A stretch of DNA of 64,000 nucleotides, taken from assembly GCA_036873135.1 (NCBI GenBank), contig JAPTYO010000011.1, positions 12,619,747 through 12,683,746 of the forward strand. Direction: 5' to 3'. The notes under the pieces are model-generated. The model saw only the letters and a program-made list of their open reading frames with translations, did no database searches and was not told where the DNA came from. The number at the start of each line of letters is the position of its first letter. Position 1 is the stretch's first letter. The position numbers and the translations under genes are program-made. This document shows positions 11,341 to 23,329 of this stretch, one piece after another. This DNA comes from Clarkia xantiana subsp. parviflora (taxonomy: Eukaryota; Streptophyta; Magnoliopsida; Myrtales; Onagraceae).

Positions 11341-12420
11341 TCATACATTCTCTTTGGATTCCTCGAACTCGAGAAGTAATTCATCTTTCTGCATTTGAAT
11401 TATAGAACCGAGAAGCGGAATCAGCGTAGACCTGAAAGAGGATGCCCCAGATTAATGAAGATTAAATGAAAAACTTTATCTTTACTTGCAAGAACTTTTG
11501 AAATTTCATTTTATTTTACCTTTCCAATAACGCATGTAAAAATGCTAGGATTGAGTATTGAATATTCATCTTCTTCGCGTTATTTTGATTTTACCGTTTT
11601 TTCCATTCGATGCATTGCTATATCTTTATTATTTGTTAGTACTCCATTTAAATGATAACTCCTGTAATAATTAAACATGTTCGAAACCGATTAGATTAAA
11701 TTGATTTAAATTTGGAAACGAAACGATTTAAACCACGGATAAACTGGATTTCGGCGCCATTCGCGCGTGTACCTCGAAAGACGGAACACATCGTTTCAAA
11801 GTACAAATTTAAAGCTGAAATGTTTTAATGAAACGAATGCTGAATTTTCGTTTGTTACCATTATGGAATAACTCATTGATTATTTGTACAAAAGCAAGAG
11901 GTATGCCTTAAAGGGTACCACGAGCTAGTATAATATCAATTCATACATAAGCGTAAGCCCAATGCATAATTCAAGAGGTGGATAAGTCTCTGAATGAGTT
12001 AACAAACGAAAGGAAGTAGTCGGTAAAATGACTCTCCCACTATTAGCTTTGAACGATAAGTCTGGCGAGACATTCATTTCAAAAAGACGCTTCAAGAAGC
12101 ATAATCTAAAATTACATAATGTTAGAATTCAACGAATCACGGGATGAAGTATCGTTGACTCGCATAAATGTAATTCTTTGCTTCACGAAAATCGGTCGAA
12201 ACACGTTGCAATAAACTAGCTAAAGGAAATGATATGGGTTACTCCTTATCAAAGTGCGACATTAATTTGCGCATTAAAAACAAGTTTTTGGATAAAGAGT
12301 ATCAAAACACTCTTAGTCAATACATGTTTAAAATTAGCTTCAAATTATGGTGCCGTGGTCGAACATGAAACATTACAAAGCTTGAGGATGAAATTCCAAC
12401 GCTTATAAAACAGACGAAGT
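11341..12420 (+). other. Element B: non-coding spacer in place of protease and integrase
   Basis: No DSGA protease, pre-integrase or DDE integrase trace in any frame that I can read. The part from about 11620 to 12420 matches C at 19790-20490 (shared blocks include GTTAGTACTCCATT, GGCGCGTGTACCTCGAAAG variants and AATGGTGCCGTGGTCGAACATGA). The two members therefore share an ancestral replacement or decay of the PR-IN region. Confidence 0.65.
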
Positions 12421-12666
12421 CTTGATCGAGTTGGAGATTTAGCGGCGATTCCCAGGTCCCACTTACTTCGAGTGGGAGATTTGACACGTCACAAATGAAT
12501 GAAATGGTAAATGATGATGGAGACATTATCATAGTAAACCCAGTGGGAGGGCTCCCTCCCCCCCTACACTCAAATCACTAATGCTGCTAATGCGAATCAA
12601 GTTGAACCTGAGAATCACGTTGCTGAACCACCCGATGAAAATCCAATAATGATACAACTACCCATT

Positions 12667-14559
12667 GTTCCCAGTGGGAGTGGATTAACCAACTCGGTTC
12701 CAGGTCCTAGTGATCAAGGAATTAACCTCGGAGGTAGAATCCCGAGACCGAGAGGACGTCCAAGGAAATTTGTCAGTTAAGGTTCCAGCACTGCCATTAT
12801 TCCCAGTGGGAGTGATGCTCCGATAAGAAGCATTATTTCGAGTGGGAGTATCGATCAAACTCAAGATGGGACAAACGAGCCTAGACGAAGTCAAAGGCAA
12901 CAAACTTCTCCCAAGAAGTATCCCATTGAAAGAGGTGAAGTACTCACTCTAACGTCTGTTGATGAACCGGTAACGGTTAAGCAAGCAATGGAAGGACCTC
13001 AAGTGAAGGAATAGAGGAAAGAAATGGAGGAAAAGATCGCGTCAATGAAAGCCAATTCAGTATGGTCTTTAGTTGAGCTACCTGCTAAATGCAGAGCTAT
13101 AGGGGCTAAGTGGGTTTTGAAGCTCAAACTCATTGTTGATGGAGAAGTCGAGCGATAGAAAGCCCGACTTGTTGCGAAAGGATAAACCCAGTTGCACGGA
13201 GTGGACTTCGACGAAACATACTCACCGACTATGCGTTACATCACGGTCAGGGCCATCCTTGCCCTCGTTGCATGCCTCAATCTCGAGCTGCACCAAATGG
13301 ATTTTAAGACCGCATTCCTCCACGGAAACCTGGAGGAAGAGATCTACATGGAACAGCCGGAGCGTTTCTTTACTCCTGGCAACGAACGAAAAGTTTGTAA
13401 ACTCCATAGGTCTATCTACGGTCTCAAACAATTGTCTCGGCAATGGTATCGCAGGGTCCACGAGGAAATCGTTGGAAACAGATTCGTGAACCTCCATGAG
13501 GATCCCTGCGCATACACTAAGACCTCCGGATCTAAGTACGTCATCTTAACCTTGTACGTGGATGACATACTCATGGCTGCAAACGATGTGAGTTTCATGA
13601 AACAATCGAAGTCCTGGTTAGCATCAGTATTCGAGATGAAAGAAATGGGAGAGGCCACGTACATCTTAGACATTAAAATCGCCAGAGAGCGTGCCGCCTG
13701 AAGATTGTGTCTATCTCAAGAATCATACATCAACAAACTGTTGAAAAGATTCAGAATGCTAGATGCCAAACCCGTGGGGATGCCGGTTGTGTTCGGGTGC
13801 GTGCTGTCAAAGCGTGATGGACCGAAAAACCAGCAGGAGCGTGACCAGATGAAGGGCGCAGAGTATTTGAGCATGGTCGGAAGTCTGATGTATGCCATGC
13901 TCTGCACTCGCCCAGACATCTGTTACGCCGTGGGCCTAGTAGCAAGATTCCAATCAGACCCCAGCTATCAACATTTAAAAGCCGTAAAACGAATTATACG
14001 TTATCTGAAAGGTACTGCCGACTACGTTCTGTGCTATGTGGGTAGGAAGATAGAATTGACCGGTTTTACTGACGCCGACCATGGTGGCGATCCAGATGAT
14101 CGTAAGTCCACCACAGGAGGGGTATTCCTCCCTTCTAATGCCACCATTTTATGGACGAGCAAGAAGCAATCATGTGTTGCGCTGTCTATGATAGAATTGG
14201 AATTCGTTGCCCTCTCCAAAAACGCACAGGAAGCGGTCTAGCTGAAAAGACTTCTTACTGCATTACTAGGCACTAACAAAGAGAGTAAGCCTGTGAAGGT
14301 ATACTCCGACAGTCAGGCAGCCATTGCGGCAGTTAAGAATCCAAAGTACCATAGTAGGGCTAAGCACATTGATGTAAAATATAATTATGCTAAATCTGTA
14401 GTGAAAGACAATATAATCACTTTAGAATACTTGTCCACAGACAATATGGTGGCGGATCCACTAACTAAGCCTTTACGCAAGGATGTATTTGAAAAGCACG
14501 TAAAACTGCTGGATTGCGTAGAGTTTAGAATGTGTCTTGTATTAGTGATAACATTTTGA
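12667..14559 (+). pseudogene. Element B: copia RT and RNase H with nonsense codons
   Basis: Reverse transcriptase with RNase H. A single reading frame runs from the GSGLTNS linker to the end but holds about six stops (near 12778, 13012, 13156, 13183, 13699, 14239) and no frameshift. Visible in order: EPVTVKQAMEGP, VWSLVELP, AIGAKWVLK, HGVDFDETYSP, QMDFKTAFLHGNLEEEIYM, RSIYGLKQ, catalytic YVDDILM (about 13555), RPDICYAVG, RIIRYLKGT, RNase H TDADHGG, ELEFVAL and YSDSQAA, and the usual tail DPLTKPL. About 85 percent alike in protein to C by eye. Confidence 0.9.
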
Positions 14560-15650
14560 TTATTGAAAGTTATATTTTGATCGAATAAAGAATTGAAAAT
14601 TGAGTACATGATTTATCGACGTCATGCTGAATAATTAACATCAGATTTTACGGTCTATAAACTAAGTCGTAGGAGGATGTAAAAGTTCTCTGTTCAAAAT
14701 TATGTCGAATGTGGGCCTTGCCTCGTCACACAGGCACGGTCGTCTTGTAGGTGAGGGGGACGTAACAAGATCGGCTAAGAACCAGGGGGATAAACCTGGT
14801 TATACGAAACAATAACCTAGTCTCGGTGAAACGCAACTTAATCCTCGTTTTGTAAATCGTCGTGATGGACTCTGTACGTCATCTACCACATTCAGGGCCA
14901 GATAAAATAATCTGCGGTAGCATCATTGACATATCCCACCCCTGACTAGTTCAGGTATGCTATCGACGCGTGCTTCATACTGCGCGCGCCATGTTCGACC
15001 ATGGGGTCATGCTCGGTTGTGCTAGCTAGGATCCTTATGATTTTGATGGGCGCAAACTTCTTCACCTAGAGCGTGTGATTGATCCCGGGTACCTTATGAA
15101 GAGGCGCCCAAAGAGTCCTCATGGACTCGGAACTCATACCTAAGGTCAGGCTCAATGTTCGCTTCCCGGCGTACGAGCGTAGTGCTGAAGAAAAAGGCCA
15201 AGTGACCACGTCTTTGGAAACCGATTGAGTTTGACTAAGGGTATGAGGGATGGGGATGGTCAAGTTCACCTGTAATTCACCGACTCTTGTATTCACTAGA
15301 TGGCCACCAACCGGATATTAGTTGAAGGTTGTGAATACTTGTACGGATGCCCTAGAGAAGTATTCCTATGTGGAAAACTGGGCAACTGGAGAATTACTGT
15401 TGACCAAGGATACAACGCGATACAATTAATGTTTTATTAACAGGTTGATTGACGACAGGGAATCAACGTTCCGCGGGCGCTACAACATTCCTAGCAGATG
15501 AGTAGCACGATGCCCGTCGTATCCACCGGTCGCACGGCAAACCTCGTATGAATTGTTCGGAAGCAGGGGCAAGATCGGAAGACTGAGATGTTGATGCGAT
15601 TCGGACAACGGTACATTAACATGCACCCTTCCATTTCAGCGAGTAGGAGT
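14560..15650 (+). other. Element B: 3' non-coding region
   Basis: About 1.1 kb between pol and the 3' LTR, collinear with C 31753-32836. It ends in the purine tract GCGAGTAGGAG just before the LTR, the presumed second-strand primer. On the minus strand it holds a 76-codon frame (15066-15296) with a longer 124-codon homologue in C. Confidence 0.7.
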
Positions 15651-16250
15651 TGTTGGCATAAGGTGTACGGGCGCCGTAAATGGTAGCCCGTTAATATATG
15701 TATATGTTACCTAAGTCTATTGGGTAAATGTCATATTAGGGTAATTGGGCCTGACCCAATTCCCTAATGACATGAGAGGCCCAAAATTGGGCCTCCATTA
15801 TACAATAGGTGGCCGGCCGAATATTAGTACCACATAGAATGGAGTGGACTTTTGTCCACTCCATTCCTCCTATATATAGAGGTGTATTGGGATTTTCACA
15901 ATACAATTCATAACTCTCCTTAAGAGTAAATTGGAGTGAATTTCCCTCACTCCTTAGTACAATATTCGGCCGGACCTTGTTCCCAAGGGTGTGCCAAATT
16001 GCTTTCGAGCAATCAATCCGAGGATCTGTCCTTGACGAAGAACTGATCAGAGGATTTGTTGTATACTTCGTGGGACTTCTTTCTAAGACCTTGCACAAGG
16101 TTCGGACTGGTGGATCTTGAACTCCCTCCACAACATCTTTGGCAAATTAATCGACAAAAGGTATGTGCGAATTCTTCCGCTGCGTAATTGTGATTACTAG
16201 CACGTACTTGAATTTAGTGTTTCCTAGTATTAAGTCACCGTTATCCAACA
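15651..16250 (+). repeat. Element B: 3' LTR
   Basis: Begins TGTTGGCATAAGG, ends CCAACA. It contains the site-II palindrome (15776-15795), the perfect hairpin (15837-15866) and TATATATAG (from 15871), all as in the 5' copy. Confidence 0.9.
15837..15879 (+). promoter_or_regulatory. Element B 3' LTR: perfect hairpin and TATA box
   Basis: Same 13-base arms and TTTT centre as at 6575, TATATATAG starting 4 bases after the hairpin. Confidence 0.75.
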
Positions 16251-16565
16251 CCCTCCCCCTAGAACAAGTTTCGGCCGAACCATATACAAGCACCAAGGGT
16301 GTGCCAATTTGCTTGGAGCAAATCACTCCGGAGATCCGTCCCTTCCAAGAATCGATCAGAATCTTTGCTGTAGAGACTATACCGCGTAGGACTTCCTTAA
16401 CTAGAACTTCTATGTATTCCGTCCGGTGGATCGCGAACTCCCTCAGCTGGATCCTTGGGACTACGGAAAGGGTTTAAGGTGTGTGCACATCTTCCGCTGC
16501 GTAATTCTGATTACAAGCATGTGCCTTATTTATGTTTCTGTAGTGGTCAACCCCGTAATACAACA
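16251..16565 (+). repeat. Element C: 5' LTR, second part
   Basis: Resumes the C LTR after element B (CCCTAGAACAAGTTTCGG) and ends AATACAACA before the primer site. Matches 33118-33434. Confidence 0.85.
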
Positions 16566-16566
16566 G

Positions 16567-16578
16567 TGGTGTCAGAGC
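16567..16578 (+). promoter_or_regulatory. Element C: primer binding site, initiator Met tRNA
   Basis: TGGTGTCAGAGC, one mismatch to the copia consensus. Confidence 0.85.
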
Positions 16579-18661
16579 CTGTGTTAGAAGTTCTTGATTT
16601 TGATAAATTGGTGTTCTTGATTTTGAAAGGTGATAGTCGAAATTTTAAAGAATGAAAATTTAAAATATCTGATTTTTACGATTGTTAGGGCCGAAATATT
16701 TCATGATGTTCTTAGTAAAATTTGATGTTCATGATCTTCAAGAATAAGTGGATTTTTATCAAAATCAAACATTGGATTGTAGATCTTATTAAAATTTGAT
16801 CTTGAAATTTGACCACTTGTTTCCAATTTGGTGTTTTTCGGCCGAACCCTAATGAGATTTACAAGGTAAAGTTGTTAATTTCTTAGGCACCAAGATAAAA
16901 GTTCTGGCCGTAATTTTTTTTAGGTTATTGTTTACCGTATTTTAATTTTTATTAAAGGTAACAATATATATATAATTGGAAACATAAGTATAGGTTCCTA
17001 TTAAATATATAGAAATATATAACTATCAATATATCTAGCTAAATTATAGGGATTAAAGATATTATTGATAGATCTAGTTACCTGAAAGATTAAGAAAATA
17101 TACTGTCAGTATGTTTGTTTCCCTATTAAAGATGTTGACAATAAATAAATATATATTTATATATATATGATTGGACCGAAATTTACATATACATATATAT
17201 ATTATTGATTGATTTTGTCTTATAGATAGAATCTTGGCAATAAATATATATATGTTTATATGTGCCGATTTTTAAATATATATATATATATATTCAATAT
17301 TGGAAATTATTTTATATAGTTGATAATTCTTGGAGGCTAAGTTAAGTTTTTAGTGGACTTTAAAACCATATTTAGCACACGAGATTAATTCGGCCCAACC
17401 CTTGTGTGATTAATGGGCCGGTCCAATTTGCTAAACCGGATAAGAATAAAACCAAACCAGATTTTCTTAAACGGTTCAACCTAGCCGGGTTGGGTCGAAC
17501 CGAGTTAACTAAGTGGACCTAACCAGACCGTTTTTGTGTGTTGAACCGAACCCTATTTTACTGGACCAGTTCGGACCGAACCATATTTTGAAAATAAAAT
17601 CGGACCGAACCGAATCGGATTTACTGGACCGAACCAAACCGGACCAAAATTGACTAAACCGAACCGGATTTTTCAAAATAGAATTCAAGTCAATTAATAA
17701 AATCGGATGGTCAAGTTTTAAAATCCAAATATTTTTTTAACTCTAATTAGTCTACACAGTGCTCGAAGGTTTAAAACTTTCATGTTTTTGATTAAACATT
17801 AATGCCTAGTTTTGTTTATAGGGATGGATCTCGGAAATGCATGATTTAGGGACTGGATTAATTAGAGGGCAAAATTGTAATTGTTTACTTTTCGTCACAT
17901 ATATTTATTAGAACTGTTGTCTTGACTACGTCAAGCTAGCTGGATGTTGGGGGTGGAGCCTTGGTTAAATATATGGTTTGCACATTAGGACAGACATGCT
18001 GTGATGGTTGTGATTGCCTAGGATTCATGTCTATAAACACGCGTGATTAATTGTAAGCATGAATTGCAAGTCAACCCTAATATTTAAATTTTTTTTTTTT
18101 TTTTAAAAATCTAGTCGCCAAATATGCATGATTAATGTGGATGTTTTCATATATGACACCTATGCCTTAATGTTGAGAATGTAGCTGCATTTGATAGTTT
18201 ACTTGGAAAGTAGAATTATATATGCTAGCATGAGTTCCTCGGAACATTACACGCATGACGCGTATGCATGATGTGTGGTTTGATTGATGAAGTTTTGGCT
18301 TGCTATGATAATTTACTTTTGAAGTGGAATTATATAGGCATGCGTAAGTTCATCGGAACATTTTTAAATACAAAAGGGCCTTGAGAAAGCCATGATCGGG
18401 TATGCTTATTTTAAAGTTCCCATTCCGGTGATTTGCGAATAAAACCGTTTTTAAGAGACTGATCTATTAGATTAAAGACGACGGTATTGTGAACTCTTTC
18501 ACGAACCCCCTCCCCTCGGTGTACTGGCGGTGTGTTGGTTTAGATGGCTGAGGAATCCTTATTTGTCGTATTCCATCTTAATAGATGTCCGATGTATGCA
18601 ATTATTTCTCAAAATGTTATTATCTCCCTGGTTATGCATGATTATCAATGTGTTAGTTTTC
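16579..18661 (+). other. Element C: non-coding copia leader
   Basis: About 2.1 kb collinear with the leaders of A, B, E and J, with the CCGAACC cluster at 17400-17660 and only short TA runs (around 17275-17291). Confidence 0.7.
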
Positions 18662-19303
18662 ATGGCTGGGTCAGTACGCTTCAATGAACCTTGCAATCTG
18701 GATGGTACGAATTATGATGCATGGAGTGAACATGTAAGGGAACTACTCATGGCAGAAAATACACACGAATGTATTGATGCTGAAATGGGAAGGACATTGG
18801 TGGATGAATATGGAAATCTCAAAACCCGTTAGGGGATTAGAGGCCTTGAGGATCGGAGAGCTTGTAAGGTGATATTGGCAGCCCTAGACAAAGAGGTTGC
18901 AGAGGACTTCAAACTCAACTACAGTGCTCTTCAGCTTTGGGGTGCCCTTAAACTCCATTACGAAAAAGGGAGGGCAACCGAAGCCAGAAAAGTATTGTTA
19001 GTGTATGTTGCCCTACTTTCCCAAGATGGTGGCGTAAAAACCACATCAGATTTTCAGGACGAAATATCCAATTGGAGGAAAGTACTCAATATAGCACAGA
19101 GATACCCGTTATCATGGTTAGCTGACGACAAAGGATTGGATTACTTAATCGAATCGATTAGGTTTACCATGGTCTTATTTTTCGAAAGCAACCAAAAGGA
19201 GCAGGAAGGTTCCACTGTGCACCACCACAAGAGATCAAGGGAATCAGCAGGGAACGGGATCAAATCGGTCCTTAAACGAGATCCAGTGCACAAACACTGT
19301 TGA
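18662..19303 (+). pseudogene. Element C: copia gag (UBN2 type)
   Basis: Starts MAGSVRFNEPCNLDGTNYDAWSEHVRE in the usual form for copia gag; this Met is preferred to the upstream one at 18638 because gag of this type normally starts next to the substrate-like NYxxW motif. Core: RRACKVILAALDKEVAEDFKLN, LWGALKLHYEKGRATEARKVLL. One TAG stop at 18830-18832; the rest is in the same frame up to 19303. The zinc knuckle is absent. Closest in this window to A's gag. Confidence 0.85.
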
Positions 19304-20470
19304 TTAGTGCCCTAAACAGGTACACCTCGTTAAGCCACATATATAAAGTCGTTAAAGTTTTATATGACTAATGTCTCCTGAGGAAATTCACTTGTGAATA
19401 TTTCTTTCAGGATCGTTGGTCGTGTTGGCAGCAGTTCTTCTTGTAGTTTTACCTTTATCTCTTACAGCTTTGTTGAAAATCTTAAACATACCAGTTGTCA
19501 TTGATTCTCTTATTTGTTCATTTAATGTTTGAATTTTTGGTTGGTTAAGATTCGGAATTATTGAATAAAGTAGTTTCCATTCGATTTGAAATGAGATCTA
19601 CTTATCAAAATTAATTGACCCAATAAAACGGGATCGATCCGAAACGAAGTTAAAACCGATATATCCACCGAGATGGTCGGATCAAACATGAATTCTCACA
19701 CTCATACATCTAAATATCGCGGAACATCAAAATACCATTAATATCCATCGATTCCTTAGTTCTAAGGGTAGACCGATTTATTTCTTTCTTATTTGTTAGT
19801 ACTCCATTATATGATAAATTCTGTAATGATGAACATGTTTGACACCGATTGGATTAAATTAAAAGTAATTTTGGAAACAAAACGATTTAAACCATGAGAG
19901 AGAATATGGAATAGGCGCCACAGGCGCGTGTACCTCGAAAGATGGAACACATTGTTTTCAAAGTACGAATCTAATGATGAAGTGTTTTAATGTTGAATTT
20001 TTCATTAGCCTCCCTCTTTATGGGAATAACTCATTCAATTCTTACACGATGAAAAGATGTATGCTTCACAAGCTACCACGAACTCATAAAGTATAAACTG
20101 TCGCGTAAGGCGAAAGCCCAATGCACAATTCAAAGATGACCAAGTCTCTGGGGTGAATTAGCCAATAAAAAAGAATGATGTCGGTAAAATGAATCTCCCA
20201 GTAAATGCCTTGAGTGAGACTTTTGGCAAGACATTTGCATCGATAACACACTTCATCAACAAAATCGGTCAAACACGTCGCCATAAAAGCTAAAAGGAGT
20301 GATAATGAGTCAATTCTTATCATCACGCTACATTAGCATGCGCATTAAACATGTATTTGGAACAGTATGATGAATACTATTAGAGGATGCATGTTTAAAT
20401 TAGCTTGTGATAATGGTGCCGTGGTCGAACATGAGACGTTTCACGCCTTGAGGACGAATTTCCAACACTT
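19304..20470 (+). other. Element C: non-coding spacer replacing protease and integrase
   Basis: No PR or IN motif is readable. The part from about 19790 to 20470 is shared with B (11620-12420). Confidence 0.65.
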
Positions 20471-20744
20471 GGTGAAATCAAAGCAGACGAAATCTTGATC
20501 GAATTGGAGCAGGATAACGATGATAATCAGGTCCCACTTAATTTGAGTGGGAGATATGAGGCAGCAACGCAAGTGAATGAAATGGTTAATGAGGATGGAG
20601 ACTTTTTCATAGTAAATCCTACGGAAGGACTCAATCATACCACACAAATCACTGTTGCTGTAGGTGCGAATCAAGTTGAACCTGATAATCACGTTGCCGG
20701 ACCGCTGGATGAAAATATAATAATGCCAGAACTACCCATTGTTC
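20471..20744 (+). pseudogene. Element C: pol linker before RT, cut by element D
   Basis: Frame with ADEILIELEQDNDDNQVPLN and later PLDENIIMPELPIV, the poorly conserved linker between integrase and RT in copia. It stops where D is inserted (GTTC at 20741-20744) and resumes at 29894 with VPSGSGLTNS, as shown by the unbroken equivalent in B near 12660-12680. Confidence 0.8.
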
Positions 20745-22120
20745 AATAGAGTCGCCACTAGTTAATTAAGGTTAACTAGAATCCTAAATTGCCTAAGTGA
20801 AATGTGAGTTAAACCTAGGTCTGAAATTGATCTACGATCAAAGATTTTGGATTCGGGGGTCCTATTACGAATTAAAAAAATATAATTTTTAATCACGCCC
20901 TTTCGGTACTCAAATTCACTTAAGTTTCCAATTCAATTATCTAAATATATGTTATATCAAATTAATTTAACTATGCCAAGGTTAAATTTTTATCATATAC
21001 AAAATTATTGTCAAATATCGACCAGGTCTATAACAAACTGTAATTCATAACTCTTAATTAAAACGAGATCCAAAAAATATCAAAATTATAAACATGCTTC
21101 AAATAATACAAAACCCAACATAAATTTAACATACATGATTTACCTATAAAAAATTTAACCAATTACATTTTTAAAATACCTAATTAATTATAATATAATA
21201 ATATAATAACAAATAACATAAATTGAATAAATAAATAGATAAATTATATAATAGTATAATATAATATAAAAAAAACAAAACAAAACAAAAAGCAAAAGAG
21301 AAAAAAAAAAAAAGTCACGGGATTACCTGAGTCGGATAGCAGCAGCGGTCGGCAGACCTCAGCACGGCGCGACGGACGGACCGGCGAGGTTCGAGGTGGC
21401 GATGGACGGCATGGACGGAGCGGACGAGCGGGTTCCGAGGCGGGGACGACAGTAGGAGCTCCGGCCAAAAAACCCAGACACAGATCTGGTTGCCGGGCTC
21501 GATCTGAGGAGGCGGCGGACGGACACACACGATCGGCGGGCAGCGAGGAGTATCGATGGAGGGGCGTGACAGACGGGTGAGGTCGTGGCGGACGTCGGGT
21601 GGAGGTGCGGCGGTCGCCGGTGGCCGGAGTAAAAACAAGAGCGGAAAAAAATTGATTTCACTAGAGGACAAAATAGTGTGAATTTCGAGAAAAGCTGATT
21701 TATTAATACTTGTGGTGTTTTTCTGTCCCCCTTACAATGTAATCTAGACCCCTATTTATACTAAAAACCTAGCCTAGTTACAGATAAAATTTAAATAAAA
21801 AATTGCTAACAGATAACTATTCTAGAGAATATTCCTAAGGATATATATATTTACAGATAATTATTTTTTGAATAAAAAATAATATCTGGAGATAAATATC
21901 TTACAGATAATTTTCTAAAAATAAAAAAACTAATTATTATATATATTTTTTTAAATATTCCGAAAATATTAAATATATTCGAAATAATTTAAAATATATT
22001 TTATAATAATTTCCCTAATGTGCCCTTGAGCATTTTTGGAGACTTTGTGGCTTGACGCGTCCGGAATTTGACGTATCATGTGTAACGTCGTTATGTCCGG
22101 GTCAAAATCGAGTGTTTACT
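20745..22120 (-). repeat. Element D: 3' LTR, lacking its last 54 bases
   Basis: Matches 28535-29893. Compared with the 5' copy it ends at the GGCGACTCTATT block and lacks the last 54 bases (28481-28534 in the 5' LTR). TATA box at 21751-21760 on the minus strand (TATAAATAGG). Confidence 0.75.
21315..21671 (-). other. GC-rich leader frame in D 3' LTR (118 codons)
   Basis: About 80 bases downstream of the LTR TATA box lies a GC-rich island in an otherwise AT-rich LTR. It holds a Pro/Arg-rich frame beginning MSSSE and containing RPPATAAPPPDVR. The homologous frame in the other LTR is 29089-29445, of the same length. It matches no domain I know. It may be a structured RNA leader rather than a gene. 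Confidence 0.3.
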
Positions 22121-22138
22121 GTCTGCCCCTCTTTGGAC
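22121..22138 (-). promoter_or_regulatory. Element D: polypurine tract
   Basis: On the minus strand AAAGAGGGGCAGAC directly precedes the 3' LTR. Confidence 0.65.
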
Positions 22139-22309
22139 TGACTCCCGTAGAACGTGTTCGAAGGGGTTTGTCCAAAGACGAAGAAACACTGATTTTGACC
22201 AGAAAGTATATTCTCTTCCAATTCTTCGAAGTATTCAAGGTGGCTCATATGCTTATTCTGGTGCGGAAACGACAAAACCTCTGTCGGCGGGACGCCTGTT
22301 GGCGGTGCC

Positions 22310-23090
22310 TCCATTAGCGATGCAGAAAGTAAAGCCTCCAGTAGCGGTGCGGTAAAGAAGAGCCTCCAGTGGCGGTGCGGAAAAGTAAAGCCTTGGTCGG
22401 CGGTGCCCCTATTGGCGGTGCTTCCGTTGGCGGTGCAGAAAGTAAAGCCTCCAGTGGCGTGCGTAAAGTAAAGCCTCCAATGGCGTGAAGAAAAAGTAAA
22501 GCCTCCAATGGCGTGCAGAAAAGTAAAGCCTCCAGTGGCGTGCAATAAAGTAAAAACCTCGATCGACAATGCCTCCAGTGGCGTGCGACAAGGAAAAGCC
22601 TCCAGTGGCGGTGCAGAAAGTAAAGCCTCCAGTGGCGTGCAGAAAAGTAAAGCCTCCTGTGGCGTGCGGGAAAGTAAAGCCTCCAGTGGCGTGCAGAAAA
22701 GTAAAGCCTCCAGTGGCGTGCGGGAAAGTAAAGCCTCGGTTGGCGGTGCCCATGTTGGCGGTGCCTCCGTTGGCGATGCAGAAAGTAAAGCCTCCGGTGG
22801 CGATGCAAAATGTAAGGCCTCCAGTGGCGATGCAGAAAGTAAAGCCTCGGTCGGTGGTGCTCCTGTCGGCGGTGCCTCCGTTGGTGATGCAGAAAGTAGA
22901 GCTTCCAGTGGCGTACGGAAAAGTAAAGCCTCCAGTGGCGTGCGGCAAGGAAAAGCCTCTTGTGGAGGGTATTTTGAAAAGAGCCCCTAGTGGCGTCCGT
23001 TGGAGAAGAGCCTCTAGTGGCGTCCGTTGGAGAAGAGCCTCTAGTCGCGTTTGTTGGATAAGGGCCTCTAGTGGCTTGACGACTTGAATG
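22310..23090. repeat. 27-base tandem array in D
   Basis: About 29 units around AAAGTAAAGCCTCCAGTGGC plus GTGCAGA. Because the unit is a multiple of three and lacks stops, both strands show long repetitive frames (HATGGFTF... on minus, KPPVACRKV... on plus); these follow from the periodicity and are not accepted as genes. Confidence 0.9.
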
Positions 23091-23329
23091 CATGTCCCTA
23101 AATTTTGCCTAACTTGCGCATGACGCGACAACTTAGCAGGATCTTTTTTTTTTTTTTTTTTTTTAATCTCTCATATTCTCTCCTTTTGCCACGGTTAAAA
23201 TTTTAGACCGTGCCCCTCGGTTTTCCTAATTTTTGCATGGACTGTCCCTTGGGCTGCCCTTTCGGGTTTTCAACCTAACGGAAGCACTCTTTTTTTGGTG
23301 GCCGATTAAACAGTGGTTGTGACCCGTAC

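Larger units (their letters stand above)
6389..16250 (+). mobile_element. Element B: copia retrotransposon inside the LTR of C
   Basis: LTRs at 6389-6998 and 15651-16250 flank a 2.1 kb leader, a broken gag with a CACTA-like insertion, a non-coding spacer, an RT-RNase H frame and a 1.1 kb 3' region. Outside both ends the C LTR continues. The expected 5-base duplication is imperfect (AACTC left, CCCTC right), probably decayed. The left LTR starts TATTGG where the right has TGTTGG, so one terminal base has mutated. B must be younger than C. Confidence 0.85.

Noticed and set aside
22314..23131. Long frames of 240-259 codons on minus and 160-172 on plus
   Set aside because: They run over the 27-base tandem array; a stop-free unit of a length divisible by three opens several frames on both strands. 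No start context or domain.
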